37,227 nt of DNA from SAR324 cluster bacterium (GTDB lineage: Bacteria > SAR324 > XYD2-FULL-50-16): positions 1 through 37,227 of the forward strand of contig JANQLH010000452.1 of the NCBI GenBank assembly GCA_028280735.1. Direction: 5' to 3'. Position numbers and translations under genes: made by a program. The first letter of the stretch is position 1; every line of letters begins with the position of its first letter. The notes under the pieces are model-generated. The model did not search any database. It was given only the letters and a program-made list of their open reading frames with translations, and was not told the origin of the DNA. Of the stretch, positions 25,421 through 34,476 are shown one piece after another.

Positions 25421-27034
25421 TTATAGAGGTATGTTGCCATGCTTTCTTTTCGGCATTTCAACACTTTTACCGATAAGTGTGCTGAGGTGAGTGATGATAA
25501 TACTTCTGGTTTCTTTTGGTTCGATAACGTCATCAATGTAACCCAGAGATGCCGCATATTTCGGATTGGTAATCGATTCCATGTACTCTTTTTCGCACTC
25601 TTCCGTCTTTTTGGCCGGATCACTGGCTTCTTTTATCTCTTGCTTGAATACTATGGTCACGGCGGCTTTTGGTCCCATTACTGCGATTTCAGAGCCCGGC
25701 CAGGCTAACACGACATCTGCACCAAGATGCTTGGAACACATACAAATGTAAGCACCACCATAAGCCTTCCTTAAAACAACAGTCAGTTTGGGAACGGTGG
25801 CTTCGCTATACGCATAAAGCAACTTCGCACCATGTCTAATGATACCCGAGTATTCCTGGTCAGTACCTGGCAGAAAACCCGGAACATCAACCAATGTCAA
25901 CAAAGGAATATTAAAAGCATCACAAAACCTTACAAATCGAGCGGCTTTGTCCGAAGCGTTGATATCCAGACAACCGGCCAGCTCCACGGGGTTATTGGCG
26001 ACAATACCGATAGTATATCCCTCCAACCTCGCAAACCCGATGGTGATGTTCTTTGCAAAACCGGCCTGTAGCTCGAAAAATGACGAGTCATCAACTATAA
26101 AATCAATCACTTGTCTCATTTTATAAGCCTTGGTGGTTTGCGATGGAACCAGGTTTTCTTGCGGAATTTCCTTGTGTTGAGCGGTATCGATGTTGTTATA
26201 AAAAGGAGGTGACTCAAGGTTGTTGGCCGGTAAATAGGAAAGTAGGCGTTTTACCCAATCCAGGGTGGATTCATCGTCTTCCCCCACATAGGCAGCAACT
26301 CCGGACTGGGACATGTGAACATCGGGCCCGCCAAGCTCATCTTTGGTTACGGTTTCTCCGGTCACGGTTTTAATGATGTCGGGACCGGTAATAAACATGT
26401 TGGAGGTGTCTTTTACCATGGCAATGAAGTCCGTTATTCCGGGTGAATACACAGCACCGCCAGCGCAAGGTCCCATAATCACGCTGATCTGCGGAATAAC
26501 ACCTGAAGCTTTGGTGTTTCTAAAAAATACTTCACCGTAACCGGAAAGCGCCGATATTCCTTCCTGAATCCGAGCTCCCACGGAATCGTTTAGAGTGACA
26601 AGAGGAGCACCGTTTTGAATGGCCAAATCCATGATGTTTGCGATTTTTTTTCCATGCATTTCACCAAGAGATCCCCCCAGAACCGTAAAATCTTGAGCTG
26701 CGCAATAGACCAGCTGACCATTGATTCGCCCGAATCCTGTTACAACTCCATCTCCGGCGGTTTTACTTTTAGAAAGGCCAAAATTTTCATTTCGCAGTTC
26801 AATAAAACCACCGACTTCTGTAAAGGTATCGGGGTCAAACAGATATTCAATTCTCTGCCAGACAGTCATTTTACCTCGAATGTTTTGGGCTTTAAGCCTA
26901 TCACCGCCTCCACCCAGTTTCATTAATACCTTTTCTTGCTTTAGATTCTTGATACGTTCCGAGTTTATTTTATCTATTTGCACAGTAAGCGCTCCAATAT
27001 TTGTCTGGTTACCAGCCATATGTTCTGCTTCCAT
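25421..27034 (-). CDS. Acyl-CoA carboxylase/decarboxylase carboxyltransferase subunit (PccB/MmdA-like)
   Basis: The 537-residue protein is a full-length crotonase-fold carboxyltransferase. The first oxyanion-hole motif is GPCAGGAVYSPGITDF (about residue 188) and the second RKAYGGAYICMCSKHLGAD (about 422), followed by AWPGSEIAVMGPKAA. It transfers CO2 between biotin and an acyl-CoA. After GGAY this protein has Ile430 where propionyl-CoA carboxylase beta chains have Asp; from family knowledge Ile occurs in enzymes with wider acyl specificity and in MmdA-type decarboxylases. It heads an operon with the biotin-carboxylase-like, carrier and HU genes. An in-frame ATG five codons in (27019) has a slightly better upstream GGAAG, so the exact start is uncertain. 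Confidence 0.92.
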   Translation of the reverse strand: MEAEHMAGNQTNIGALTVQIDKINSERIKNLKQEKVLMKLGGGGDRLKAQNIRGKMTVWQRIEYLFDPDTFTEVGGFIELRNENFGLSKSKTAGDGVVTGFGRINGQLVYCAAQDFTVLGGSLGEMHGKKIANIMDLAIQNGAPLVTLNDSVGARIQEGISALSGYGEVFFRNTKASGVIPQISVIMGPCAGGAVYSPGITDFIAMVKDTSNMFITGPDIIKTVTGETVTKDELGGPDVHMSQSGVAAYVGEDDESTLDWVKRLLSYLPANNLESPPFYNNIDTAQHKEIPQENLVPSQTTKAYKMRQVIDFIVDDSSFFELQAGFAKNITIGFARLEGYTIGIVANNPVELAGCLDINASDKAARFVRFCDAFNIPLLTLVDVPGFLPGTDQEYSGIIRHGAKLLYAYSEATVPKLTVVLRKAYGGAYICMCSKHLGADVVLAWPGSEIAVMGPKAAVTIVFKQEIKEASDPAKKTEECEKEYMESITNPKYAASLGYIDDVIEPKETRSIIITHLSTLIGKSVEMPKRKHGNIPL

Positions 27035-27047
27035 GCAGAACTGGTGA

Positions 27048-27474
27048 TTTGATCGTATATTAGGGATGTGGTTTTGGCGTAAACGCTTTTATTTACTGCC
27101 TTTCATTACAATTAAATTATGTTTTTGTTTTGGGCAAGTACATGTCGATGCAATTTTCCCTATTTAGTGCGTTCTGCATTCAGCGATCAGCTCACAGCCG
27201 GTTTTTGCCTGCCATTGAAATGCCTTGCCGAACGCTGATTTCCGGTATCAGGCACCAGGTTGCATAAGGGATTTGGGATTTTCCCTTCAGGCACAACTTT
27301 AGTGGGCTGGTTGATAGTTTCGGGGAATTGATTTAGTATGGCCTATCTTTGTGTTGGTTAGTAAGCAAAGAATTACCCTGTTAGTCCTTTCACTACAATC
27401 ACATCATTCAAAACAGAGTTCTTTGTATCACGCTGAATCGCAGGGAATACGCGATTTAAAAAAAGGGAGAAAGT
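27048..27474. other. 427-bp divergent intergenic region
   Basis: It lies between the carboxyltransferase operon (minus) and the hydroxyacyl-CoA dehydrogenase gene (plus). It contains a good plus-strand promoter candidate (27311-27339), a small hairpin AAGGGA/TCCCTT at 27266-27287 flanked by 7-bp direct repeats CAGGCAC, and a GCGTAAACGC element just upstream of the operon. No gene is supported in it. Confidence 0.45.
27311..27339 (+). promoter_or_regulatory. Candidate promoter for the 3-hydroxyacyl-CoA dehydrogenase gene
   Basis: TTGATA (27311-27316) and TAGTAT (27334-27339) are separated by exactly 17 bp. The implied leader is about 130 nt. The -35 lies within a 13-mer, GCTGGTTGATAGT, that also occurs upstream of the ACP-like gene at 22625. 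Confidence 0.4.
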
Positions 27475-28329
27475 ATGGAGATAAAGACTTTTGGAGTAGT
27501 TGGTGCCGGGCAAATGGGAAATGGAATTGCACAGGTCGCAGCAATGAGCGGATTGGATGTCATAATGAATGACATCAAAGACGAGTTTGTAGAAAAAGGC
27601 TTGGCTACAATCACCAAAAACCTGGAAAAAAGTGTCAGCAAGGGAAAACTGCCTGCTGAGGAAAAGGATGTTATTTTAAGAAGGATACAAAACAGCGTCA
27701 ACCTTAAGGACATGGCGAAAGCTGATTTTGTTGTTGAGGCTGCAACTGAAAATGAACCGGTAAAGCTGAAGATTTTTAGAGATTTGGATGAAATCTGCGA
27801 CAAGGGTACTATCCTTTCGACCAACACCTCTTCAATCCCGATTGGCAGAATTGCTGCAAATACAAACAGGCCGGAGCTGGTTATTGGTATGCATTTCATG
27901 AATCCGGTTCCTGTCATGAAGCTGGTAGAAGTTATTCGGGGTATTGCGACATCCGAGGAAACTTTTCAAACTACATGGAATTTATCCGAACAATTTGGCA
28001 AGACACCCGCAGAAGCGAACGATTTTCCGGGATTTATCGCCAACAGAATCTTGATGCCCATGATCAACGAGGCTGTTTTCTGTTTATATCATAATGTCGG
28101 TAAGGCTGAAGATATCGATACGGTGATGAAACTGGGAATGAACCATCCCATGGGACCTTTGGCACTGGCAGATCTTATCGGGCTTGATACCTGCTTGGCT
28201 ATTATGGAAACCTTGTATGACGGATTTAAAGATTCGAAATACCGGCCTTGCCCATTGCTAAGAAAATACGTGGAAGCCGGATGGTTAGGGCGAAAGGCAG
28301 GTAAGGGGTTTTATTCGTATGCCGCTTAA
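27475..28329 (+). CDS. 3-hydroxybutyryl-CoA dehydrogenase
   Basis: The 284-residue protein is a single-function 3-hydroxyacyl-CoA dehydrogenase. It has the NAD-binding Rossmann motif FGVVGAGQMGNGIAQ at the start, the catalytic His in GMHFMNPVPVMKLVEVI, and the dimerisation domain ending WLGRKAGKGFYSYA. It interconverts 3-hydroxybutyryl-CoA and acetoacetyl-CoA in beta-oxidation or butyrate/PHB metabolism. An AGGGAGAAAGT stretch immediately before the ATG is a strong ribosome-binding site. It is divergent from the carboxyltransferase operon and followed after 43 bp by a small HPt gene. The PHB-depolymerase-like esterase in the same window fits a storage-lipid theme, but that link is inference. 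Confidence 0.94.
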   Translation: MEIKTFGVVGAGQMGNGIAQVAAMSGLDVIMNDIKDEFVEKGLATITKNLEKSVSKGKLPAEEKDVILRRIQNSVNLKDMAKADFVVEAATENEPVKLKIFRDLDEICDKGTILSTNTSSIPIGRIAANTNRPELVIGMHFMNPVPVMKLVEVIRGIATSEETFQTTWNLSEQFGKTPAEANDFPGFIANRILMPMINEAVFCLYHNVGKAEDIDTVMKLGMNHPMGPLALADLIGLDTCLAIMETLYDGFKDSKYRPCPLLRKYVEAGWLGRKAGKGFYSYAA

Positions 28330-28372
28330 CAAAGCGTAATGTTGGAAACCTTAATTATATTGATCAAGTACC

Positions 28373-28729
28373 ATGACAAATGAAAATGATGGCTCTGCGT
28401 TAATAGATCTTGAGTTCTTTGAATCGCGAAGACAAGTCGGAGAAGATTTCTTAGAGAAACTTGTTGAGGTTTTCAGCCTGGAAGCACCCAAACTGGTGAA
28501 TAAAATAAAAGGATTGATTGAAGAGCGTAATCAGTCAGGCCTGGCTGATTCGGGTCATAAGTTTAAAGGCATGTGTTTAAACGTCGGGGCAGAAAGATTA
28601 AGCATGTTGGGTAAGTCAATCGAATCCTCAGCCAAAGCCGGCGATTTTGATGAATTGACTGATGTAATTTTCGAACTGGACAAGGTATTGGACAATACAC
28701 TGTTTGAAATGCGGAAACTGATCGAATAA
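28373..28729 (+). CDS. Histidine phosphotransfer (HPt) domain protein
   Basis: The 118-residue protein is a stand-alone HPt four-helix bundle. The phospho-acceptor His62 lies in the motif DSGHKFKGMCLNVGAERL, where HxxKG and the following GA are standard. HPt proteins pass phosphate between receiver domains of hybrid kinases and response regulators in phosphorelays. No receiver, hybrid kinase or regulator gene is adjacent. The closest kinase, at 18430-20511, lacks a receiver domain, so at least one further relay protein must be encoded elsewhere. It is 43 bp after the dehydrogenase gene and may be co-transcribed. No strong ribosome-binding site is visible. Confidence 0.88.
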   Translation: MTNENDGSALIDLEFFESRRQVGEDFLEKLVEVFSLEAPKLVNKIKGLIEERNQSGLADSGHKFKGMCLNVGAERLSMLGKSIESSAKAGDFDELTDVIFELDKVLDNTLFEMRKLIE

Positions 28730-28800
28730 GGCGAAAATAGAAGAGAGGGACAACTCCTAAAACAAGATGAGGTCGATATAAGGTTCTTCGCATGTTTGAA

Positions 28801-28823
28801 ACCCCGCGAGTTCGAAGCGGGGT
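28801..28823. terminator. Hairpin between convergent HPt and PFK genes
   Basis: ACCCCGC and GCGGGGT form a perfect 7-bp GC-rich stem around a 9-nt loop, between two converging genes. T-richness after it is weak on both strands, but position and stability favour a bidirectional terminator. Confidence 0.55.
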
Positions 28824-28860
28824 ATGAGTGAGAATACTTTTCGAGGCAGGTTAAGAAAGC

Positions 28861-30153
28861 TTAGTTTTTGAACGAGGGTTGACCTGTCGACTCCAAAACA
28901 CTGATCCAAAGCCTGGAACTCGGATGCAGGGTCTTTTTATGAGAGATGGTCAGGCTAATGGGTAGTTGGCAATACACCCCATGCCAAATGGAAACCAGCA
29001 ATCCCGTTCTGCCGGACATAGCGGCATGAACTGCATTTTGACCTAGGGTTGCACTGAATAAACCATCATTGGTATTAGCCGGGACAGAGCGGATAATGTA
29101 GCTGGGATCGATGTACTTCAGGTTCACTTCAATGCTTTGTTTGGCGAAATATTCGTTGATTCGATCCTTCAATAAACTGCCGATATCCTTTAGTTTTATG
29201 TTTCCCGATTTATCAGTCGCCTGCTCTCCGTTTTGAAAGAACCGCTGTCCGGCGCCTTCGGCTACAACAATTACCGCATGAGATCTTGATTCCAGTCGTT
29301 TCTTCAGTGTCTCCAGGAAACCGTTCGGCCCCTCCAGATCAAAATCCACCTCGGGAATGAGCACATAGTTGACGTCGCGTTGAGAAGCAGCAGCCGTGGC
29401 GGCAATAAATCCGGAGTATCTCCCCATTAGTTTAACAAGTCCAATGCCGTTCGGGTATGAAAGGGCTTCGGTATGAGCGCATTGGATGGCGTTTGTAGCA
29501 GTGTCAACTGCTGTTTCAAAGCCAAATGATTTGGAAACAAAAGAAATATCGTTATCAATTGTTTTTGGAATGGCTGCAACCGCTATTTTTAAGTTTCTGT
29601 TGTCAACTTCTTTTTCGATTTTCTCTGCTGCCCTTAAAGTGCCATCACCGCCTATGATGAACAACATGTTGATGTTTTGTCGTTCCAGCGTGTCAACGAT
29701 TGCTTCAATGGATTGTGCACCGCGAGATGATCCGAGCATTGTTCCGCCTTGTTCGTGAATATCGGAGACAACACTGGGGTCGAGTGGAATGAGGGGATGC
29801 CCGTAGGAAGGAATGAAACCTTGCAGACCATATTTAATACCAAATATGCTTCGTACCCCATATCCATGGTACAGGCTCATAACAATGGCACGAATAACAT
29901 TGTTTAACCCGGGACATAATCCTCCACAGGTGACAATGGCCGCAGTAACCTTTGTGGGGTCAAAATAAATCATTTTGTTCGGTTGTGAGATTTCAAAAGC
30001 AACCGGCGGGTCTTCCTGCTCCATTCCCGGGTAAGGGTGAAACAGAATTTCATTGTTTAAAAGTACTTCATCGGCAATGGATAGTGGAGATTTTATCTTG
30101 GGTTCACCCAAACGCTTTATAATCACTTCTTCCGAAGAAAATGGAGGTTTCAT
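28861..30153 (-). CDS. 6-phosphofructokinase, ATP-type predicted (plant/clade X-like)
   Basis: The 430-residue protein belongs to the long PFK group seen in plants, trypanosomes and many bacteria, with an N-terminal extension of about 65 residues before the catalytic fold. It has VTCGGLCPGLNNVIR (nucleotide site), FIIGGDGTLRAAE with Gly171 and IPKTIDNDI with Lys197, and KLMGRYSGFIA. In the PFK family, residue 104 (E. coli numbering) is Gly in ATP enzymes and Asp in PPi enzymes, while Lys at 124 occurs in PPi enzymes and in some ATP ones. The Gly/Lys pair here points to ATP use, as in trypanosome PFK. It catalyses fructose-6-phosphate phosphorylation in glycolysis. The gene stands alone. Confidence 0.9.
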   Translation of the reverse strand: MKPPFSSEEVIIKRLGEPKIKSPLSIADEVLLNNEILFHPYPGMEQEDPPVAFEISQPNKMIYFDPTKVTAAIVTCGGLCPGLNNVIRAIVMSLYHGYGVRSIFGIKYGLQGFIPSYGHPLIPLDPSVVSDIHEQGGTMLGSSRGAQSIEAIVDTLERQNINMLFIIGGDGTLRAAEKIEKEVDNRNLKIAVAAIPKTIDNDISFVSKSFGFETAVDTATNAIQCAHTEALSYPNGIGLVKLMGRYSGFIAATAAASQRDVNYVLIPEVDFDLEGPNGFLETLKKRLESRSHAVIVVAEGAGQRFFQNGEQATDKSGNIKLKDIGSLLKDRINEYFAKQSIEVNLKYIDPSYIIRSVPANTNDGLFSATLGQNAVHAAMSGRTGLLVSIWHGVYCQLPISLTISHKKTLHPSSRLWISVLESTGQPSFKN

Positions 30154-30414
30154 TCCTATTCCCTGTAAAGTTTAACTTCTGCTCTGGAACCAATGATTTT
30201 TAGGCCACTTATAAATGCTATCTTACCAAATTATCTTTTTATTTCTGTCACAGTATCGCGTTTTTTTCAATTAAATTATAAAGCCACCTGCAGATAACTA
30301 TAACAAGGCTATCTTAAGTTTTTTTCTTGTAGCTTTTAGAAGCAGTGGTTAAGCTGATTTGAATAGAGCACTACCTTTGGCATTACTCTCTTCGACAAGT
30401 CTAAGGATTCATTA

Positions 30415-32745
30415 ATGTTATTTGAGAAAGAGCAACTAGTTGATTGCATTCAATCAGACATCGAAATAGTCGCAATTTGGGGGGCGTTCCAAATCATCAA
30501 ACTGGATAACGAGCGGATTAAAGAGTTTTTGCCATATTTTTTGAACTCTCAGTTTACAGATATCCAGGATGCCGGATTGGCCAAAATTGCCGATCTCAAA
30601 CTGGAAGGCTATACCGCGGATATTATCCGCATTTTTCGCGGGGCAGAAGGGCAATTAAAGCATACCGCAGCCTTTGCCATATCAGCATTTCCAAATGACA
30701 TTACCGGGGCACTGTTACACAAATGGTTTGATCAGCTTAGCCATGACAACCAGTCAACCAGGCAGGAATACGATGCAGCCGTCTATTCTTTTTTGAATTT
30801 CGATAAACAGCGAAATTTCCAGACTGCGTTAAACAGCCTCCGAAGTTTTCATGGTGATATGGTTAAAAGCTCCGTTTTGTTCACTAATCTGTTACAGTTC
30901 TGCGAATCGGAGCGAGATTATTCAGAGGTCATAGACCAATATTTCATCCTGAGAGACCAGTTTTCCGATGCGGAGCTGACCCTTCATCTGGTTGATTCCC
31001 TGGTTGATTCCGAGCTTCGGGATTGGTGGGCGACAAATCTTTCCAAGGGCTATACGGTCAGCTCAATTTATAACCAATGCTATATACTTTTGGGATTGGA
31101 TGAAGACCTGACTGATCGCCACTACTGGAACGAGTTGGAGTCTGCCCTGGGTGAGTCCGAAACACTCTATAAGAGCAGCCCAAGCTGCTCCAAGGAACTG
31201 ATCGACACGGTTCAACAATGGATCGGTCATTTGCTCGTCAAGAGTGAAGAGGATCAAACGTTCCTTAAACTTAAGTGGATTATTGACGGTTTTTCCAAGA
31301 ATGAAAACCTGTTTAAAAACACCATACCCAAAATTGTTGAGCTTGAAGTTCAGTTTATTCTTTCAATTCCGCTGTTTATTGTCCTGGAAAAAGCCTTTGT
31401 CGGATGGATGAAAAACCCGGCTGAACATGTAGAACAAATTGCAAACTACTATCACTCCACTTTATTGATTAAGGAAAACCGGGAGAAAGTATTGTCGATG
31501 TTTTTTCCGGAACCGCCCAAGTGGTCTGATGAAGAGTTGATTATCAAAAACAGTGAGTCTCCTGTTGACGTCAATAACAATAAAAATGACATCATTTGGT
31601 CGTTTTACAGGGGTGAACTGCTTGGTTACGCAGTTCCCTGGCCGACCATATTTCCCAATCCCGATTTTTCACATTTTCTGACCAATGGTCTGGCCAGGAT
31701 ATATTGCTCGAATTTTACCGCTTTTATTGAGGCCAAAGACAAGGTCTCCATCGATTATGCCCTACAATTGTTTCAGCTTCGACCGAGTCGAGACGCCATT
31801 ACACTGGTAACCCAACATTTTGATTACCTTTACCAATTTCACACTGAAACATTATATCAAACCGTGGAATTTCTGCCGGACGCATCGTTTTTTGATTTGC
31901 TGCTGGAAAAATACAACCAGGGTGAGAGAGAAATATCCAGACTATTATTGTTGATTTCAACTGTTTTTGATCTGGAGCTTCCGGCGGAGATAAAAACCGA
32001 AGTGTTTGATTCAGGTAAATCTGGTCATCAAATGCTGGGGGTGAAGAAGCCGATCCGTCTACATTGTAATGAGTGTAAAAGTTCGTTTCAATATTCAGCT
32101 GATGTGATCTACATAGACGAAACATCCATCTTGACTTCAAATCAGCTCACACCGGAAGCTATCTGGGTGCCCCATGGATTCAGCTGCAAGAAATGCGAAG
32201 CGGATCTGCCTTTTGATTTAGACACAACCCAAATTGATGAGTTATCCCAACAGTCCAGGGTTGACAGAATTTTCAAGATCACGCCGGAGACAGGAGCCCA
32301 CCAATACGGCTATCCTACAAGTTTAATCGATTTTCCAAGACACCAGGGCAAAATGTACAATCCGGGAGAGTTTGCAGAATTGGTAAAAGGAATCTCCGGG
32401 GGTAGCACTTTAGACGAAGATGAGCTTAAACTGATCTGGATGAAACAAGCGAGATTAATGAATGCCATGTCCCGATGGCAGGAATGTAAAGAAGCTTTGG
32501 AAAAAGTCAAATCGATGGAAAAGATGGATGAAGAATGGATTTTTCTGATGGGACTGGTCAGCTACAAGTTATCGGATTTCGCTGAAGCAAGAAAATACTT
32601 CGACTGGATTATTAAAAAATATCCCGAGGACATTCCCCAGGCATCCTTTACTCCATTTGTTGAAAAAGCCCGTTTGCACATTAGCTACCTGAACTCAAAA
32701 TCGTCAAAAAAAGCTCTGTTTAAAGTAATCCCAGGAAAAAAATGA
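30415..32745 (+). CDS. Unknown 776-residue protein with HEAT-like, zinc-ribbon and TPR-like parts, coupled to recJ
   Basis: I do not recognise this protein. There is no signal peptide or membrane helix, so it is probably cytoplasmic. The N-terminal 130 residues look like helical HEAT-type repeats (IVAIWGAFQIIKLDN, IQDAGLAKIADLKLEG, LKHTAAFAISAFPND). A four-cysteine zinc ribbon is formed by Cys551/Cys554 (HCNECK) and Cys591/Cys594 (SCKKCE). The C-terminal 110 residues contain TPR-like helices (LMNAMSRWQECKEALEKV, LVSYKLSDFAEARKYFDWI). An AAGGA site precedes the ATG. The stop overlaps the recJ ATG (ATGA), so the two are translationally coupled and may act together, but any DNA-repair role is only inference from this context. 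Confidence 0.85.
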   Translation: MLFEKEQLVDCIQSDIEIVAIWGAFQIIKLDNERIKEFLPYFLNSQFTDIQDAGLAKIADLKLEGYTADIIRIFRGAEGQLKHTAAFAISAFPNDITGALLHKWFDQLSHDNQSTRQEYDAAVYSFLNFDKQRNFQTALNSLRSFHGDMVKSSVLFTNLLQFCESERDYSEVIDQYFILRDQFSDAELTLHLVDSLVDSELRDWWATNLSKGYTVSSIYNQCYILLGLDEDLTDRHYWNELESALGESETLYKSSPSCSKELIDTVQQWIGHLLVKSEEDQTFLKLKWIIDGFSKNENLFKNTIPKIVELEVQFILSIPLFIVLEKAFVGWMKNPAEHVEQIANYYHSTLLIKENREKVLSMFFPEPPKWSDEELIIKNSESPVDVNNNKNDIIWSFYRGELLGYAVPWPTIFPNPDFSHFLTNGLARIYCSNFTAFIEAKDKVSIDYALQLFQLRPSRDAITLVTQHFDYLYQFHTETLYQTVEFLPDASFFDLLLEKYNQGEREISRLLLLISTVFDLELPAEIKTEVFDSGKSGHQMLGVKKPIRLHCNECKSSFQYSADVIYIDETSILTSNQLTPEAIWVPHGFSCKKCEADLPFDLDTTQIDELSQQSRVDRIFKITPETGAHQYGYPTSLIDFPRHQGKMYNPGEFAELVKGISGGSTLDEDELKLIWMKQARLMNAMSRWQECKEALEKVKSMEKMDEEWIFLMGLVSYKLSDFAEARKYFDWIIKKYPEDIPQASFTPFVEKARLHISYLNSKSSKKALFKVIPGKK

Positions 32746-34454
32746 GTCGACCAGTAGTCATTGTTCCGGATATGTCAATTCAAGACTGGTTTGACGAATC
32801 TTCAGATTTATCCCCGGAAGATCAGATAGTCAATTCCATTATTGACGGGCTGGATGAAGAGGATAAAGAAACCTACTTCAAAGCATCATTAAGCGATATT
32901 CCCAACCCTACCAGTTTAAAAAATATTGATAATGCTGTCGCTTTATTTGTCAATGCTGTTTTGAATGACAAAAGGATCCTGATAGTCGGGGATTATGATG
33001 TTGACGGAATTACCTCAACGGCCCTTTTGATTCGCTTTTTCAAGCGCCTGGGGTATACAGATTATGAGGCGTTTATTCCCAATCGATTCATACATGGATA
33101 CGGTTTAACAGAAAAAACCGTTGAAATCATTCTTTCCAAAAAGCCGCAGCTTGTCATTACAGTGGACAACGGAATTACTGCTAAACATGAAGTGGAGTTG
33201 ATCAGGGAAAAAGGAATAGATGTAATAGTTACCGATCACCATCTTCCTCAGAAAGATTCTTTGCCGGATTGTGCCGTTTTAAATCCAAAACAACAGGGTT
33301 GTGGTTTTCCTTACAAACATCTGTCCGGGGTTGGTGTTGTTTTTCTGTTGCTCATTGCTGTAAGAGCGAAACTTCGGGATTTGGGTTTCTGGCTTAATAA
33401 GGTAAAAGAGCCAAACTTACTGGAGCACCTCGATTTGGTAGCCCTTGGCACAATAGCCGACCAGGTTCCATTGCTGGGTCTGAACAGATTGTTTGCCAAA
33501 TACGGCCTAAACCAGATGACCAAAAAAATCCATGAAGCTTGCGATGATGAACTCTTTAACTATTTAAAAATCTTTGCAAAAAAAACCAACATTAATTCAT
33601 TCAACAGCGAATCCATTGCTTTTAGCCTTGCTCCTTTACTCAATGCCACAGGCAGGATGAAAGATGCTGAAGAAGGATTGAAATTTCTATTGTCAGATAA
33701 CGATCAAATAGCCTTAAGCCGATATCAATACCTTGAGCGTTTAAATCAAAAACGACGCAAAAAACAGCAGATCATGGCAAAAAAAGCCGTTTCACAAGCA
33801 GATAATCTGATTAAGGAAGAAAAGGGTATTGTGGTTTATAACGAATCGTTTCACGAAGGATTGATCGGAATTATTGCCAGTCACCTGGTTGATCGGTTTC
33901 ATTTTCCAAGCATTGTCTTAACAGATGGTGAAAATGGTGTTTTAAAAGCCTCCAGCCGTTCCAAAAATGAAAACATAATGGATATGCTCAGGGAATGCGA
34001 AGACTATTTGATTCAATTTGGAGGTCATGCCAATGCCGCAGGGTTTAGTCTCAAAAAAGAGAATTTGGATGGTTTTCACGAATGTTTTACTGAAGTTTGT
34101 GCCAGGTATATTCCTGAGAACCGGGAATATAAAATCGCCGCTAACATGGAAGTGAAGCTTGAAATGATGACATTTGGTTTGATCAACCGGCTTAAAATGC
34201 TGGAGCCCTATGGACATCTAAACAGAAAACCTGTTTTTTTTATTCCCCGGATAGACCTTCCGGTACCGACAACATTGACAGGTAAACACCTTAAATGGAA
34301 GTTGGATCATGAATTAGAGCTGATTTACTGGAACGGGGCTGACTCTTTACCTTATGCCCGATGTTATGATGTGGCTTTCACCTTGGGTGAGAATACCTTC
34401 CGGGGGAAAAGAAAGCGGCAATTGGTGGTAAGTTCAATTATTGCAGCAAGTTAA
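32742..34454 (+). CDS. recJ: Single-stranded-DNA-specific exonuclease RecJ
   Basis: The 570-residue protein has the full RecJ layout: DHH domain with LIVGDYDVDGITSTALL (about residue 82), LVITVDNGIT, VIVTDHHLPQ (about 165) and ALGTIADQVPL, then the DHHA1 domain with IIASHLVDRF, LKASSRS and FGGHANAAGFSL (about 427), and a C-terminal OB-like region. The manganese-binding acidic and histidine residues are in place. RecJ degrades single-stranded DNA 5' to 3' in recombination and mismatch repair. It starts on the ATGA overlap with the preceding unknown gene. The next gene lies on the opposite strand 22 bp after its stop. Confidence 0.95.
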   Translation: MSRPVVIVPDMSIQDWFDESSDLSPEDQIVNSIIDGLDEEDKETYFKASLSDIPNPTSLKNIDNAVALFVNAVLNDKRILIVGDYDVDGITSTALLIRFFKRLGYTDYEAFIPNRFIHGYGLTEKTVEIILSKKPQLVITVDNGITAKHEVELIREKGIDVIVTDHHLPQKDSLPDCAVLNPKQQGCGFPYKHLSGVGVVFLLLIAVRAKLRDLGFWLNKVKEPNLLEHLDLVALGTIADQVPLLGLNRLFAKYGLNQMTKKIHEACDDELFNYLKIFAKKTNINSFNSESIAFSLAPLLNATGRMKDAEEGLKFLLSDNDQIALSRYQYLERLNQKRRKKQQIMAKKAVSQADNLIKEEKGIVVYNESFHEGLIGIIASHLVDRFHFPSIVLTDGENGVLKASSRSKNENIMDMLRECEDYLIQFGGHANAAGFSLKKENLDGFHECFTEVCARYIPENREYKIAANMEVKLEMMTFGLINRLKMLEPYGHLNRKPVFFIPRIDLPVPTTLTGKHLKWKLDHELELIYWNGADSLPYARCYDVAFTLGENTFRGKRKRQLVVSSIIAAS

Positions 34455-34476
34455 CCTACCGGCTGACACAGATAAG

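Noticed and set aside
27249-27294. Direct repeats CAGGCAC around a hairpin before the dehydrogenase gene
   Set aside because: Only 7 bp each and a 6-bp stem; within chance expectation, with no inserted sequence resembling a mobile element.
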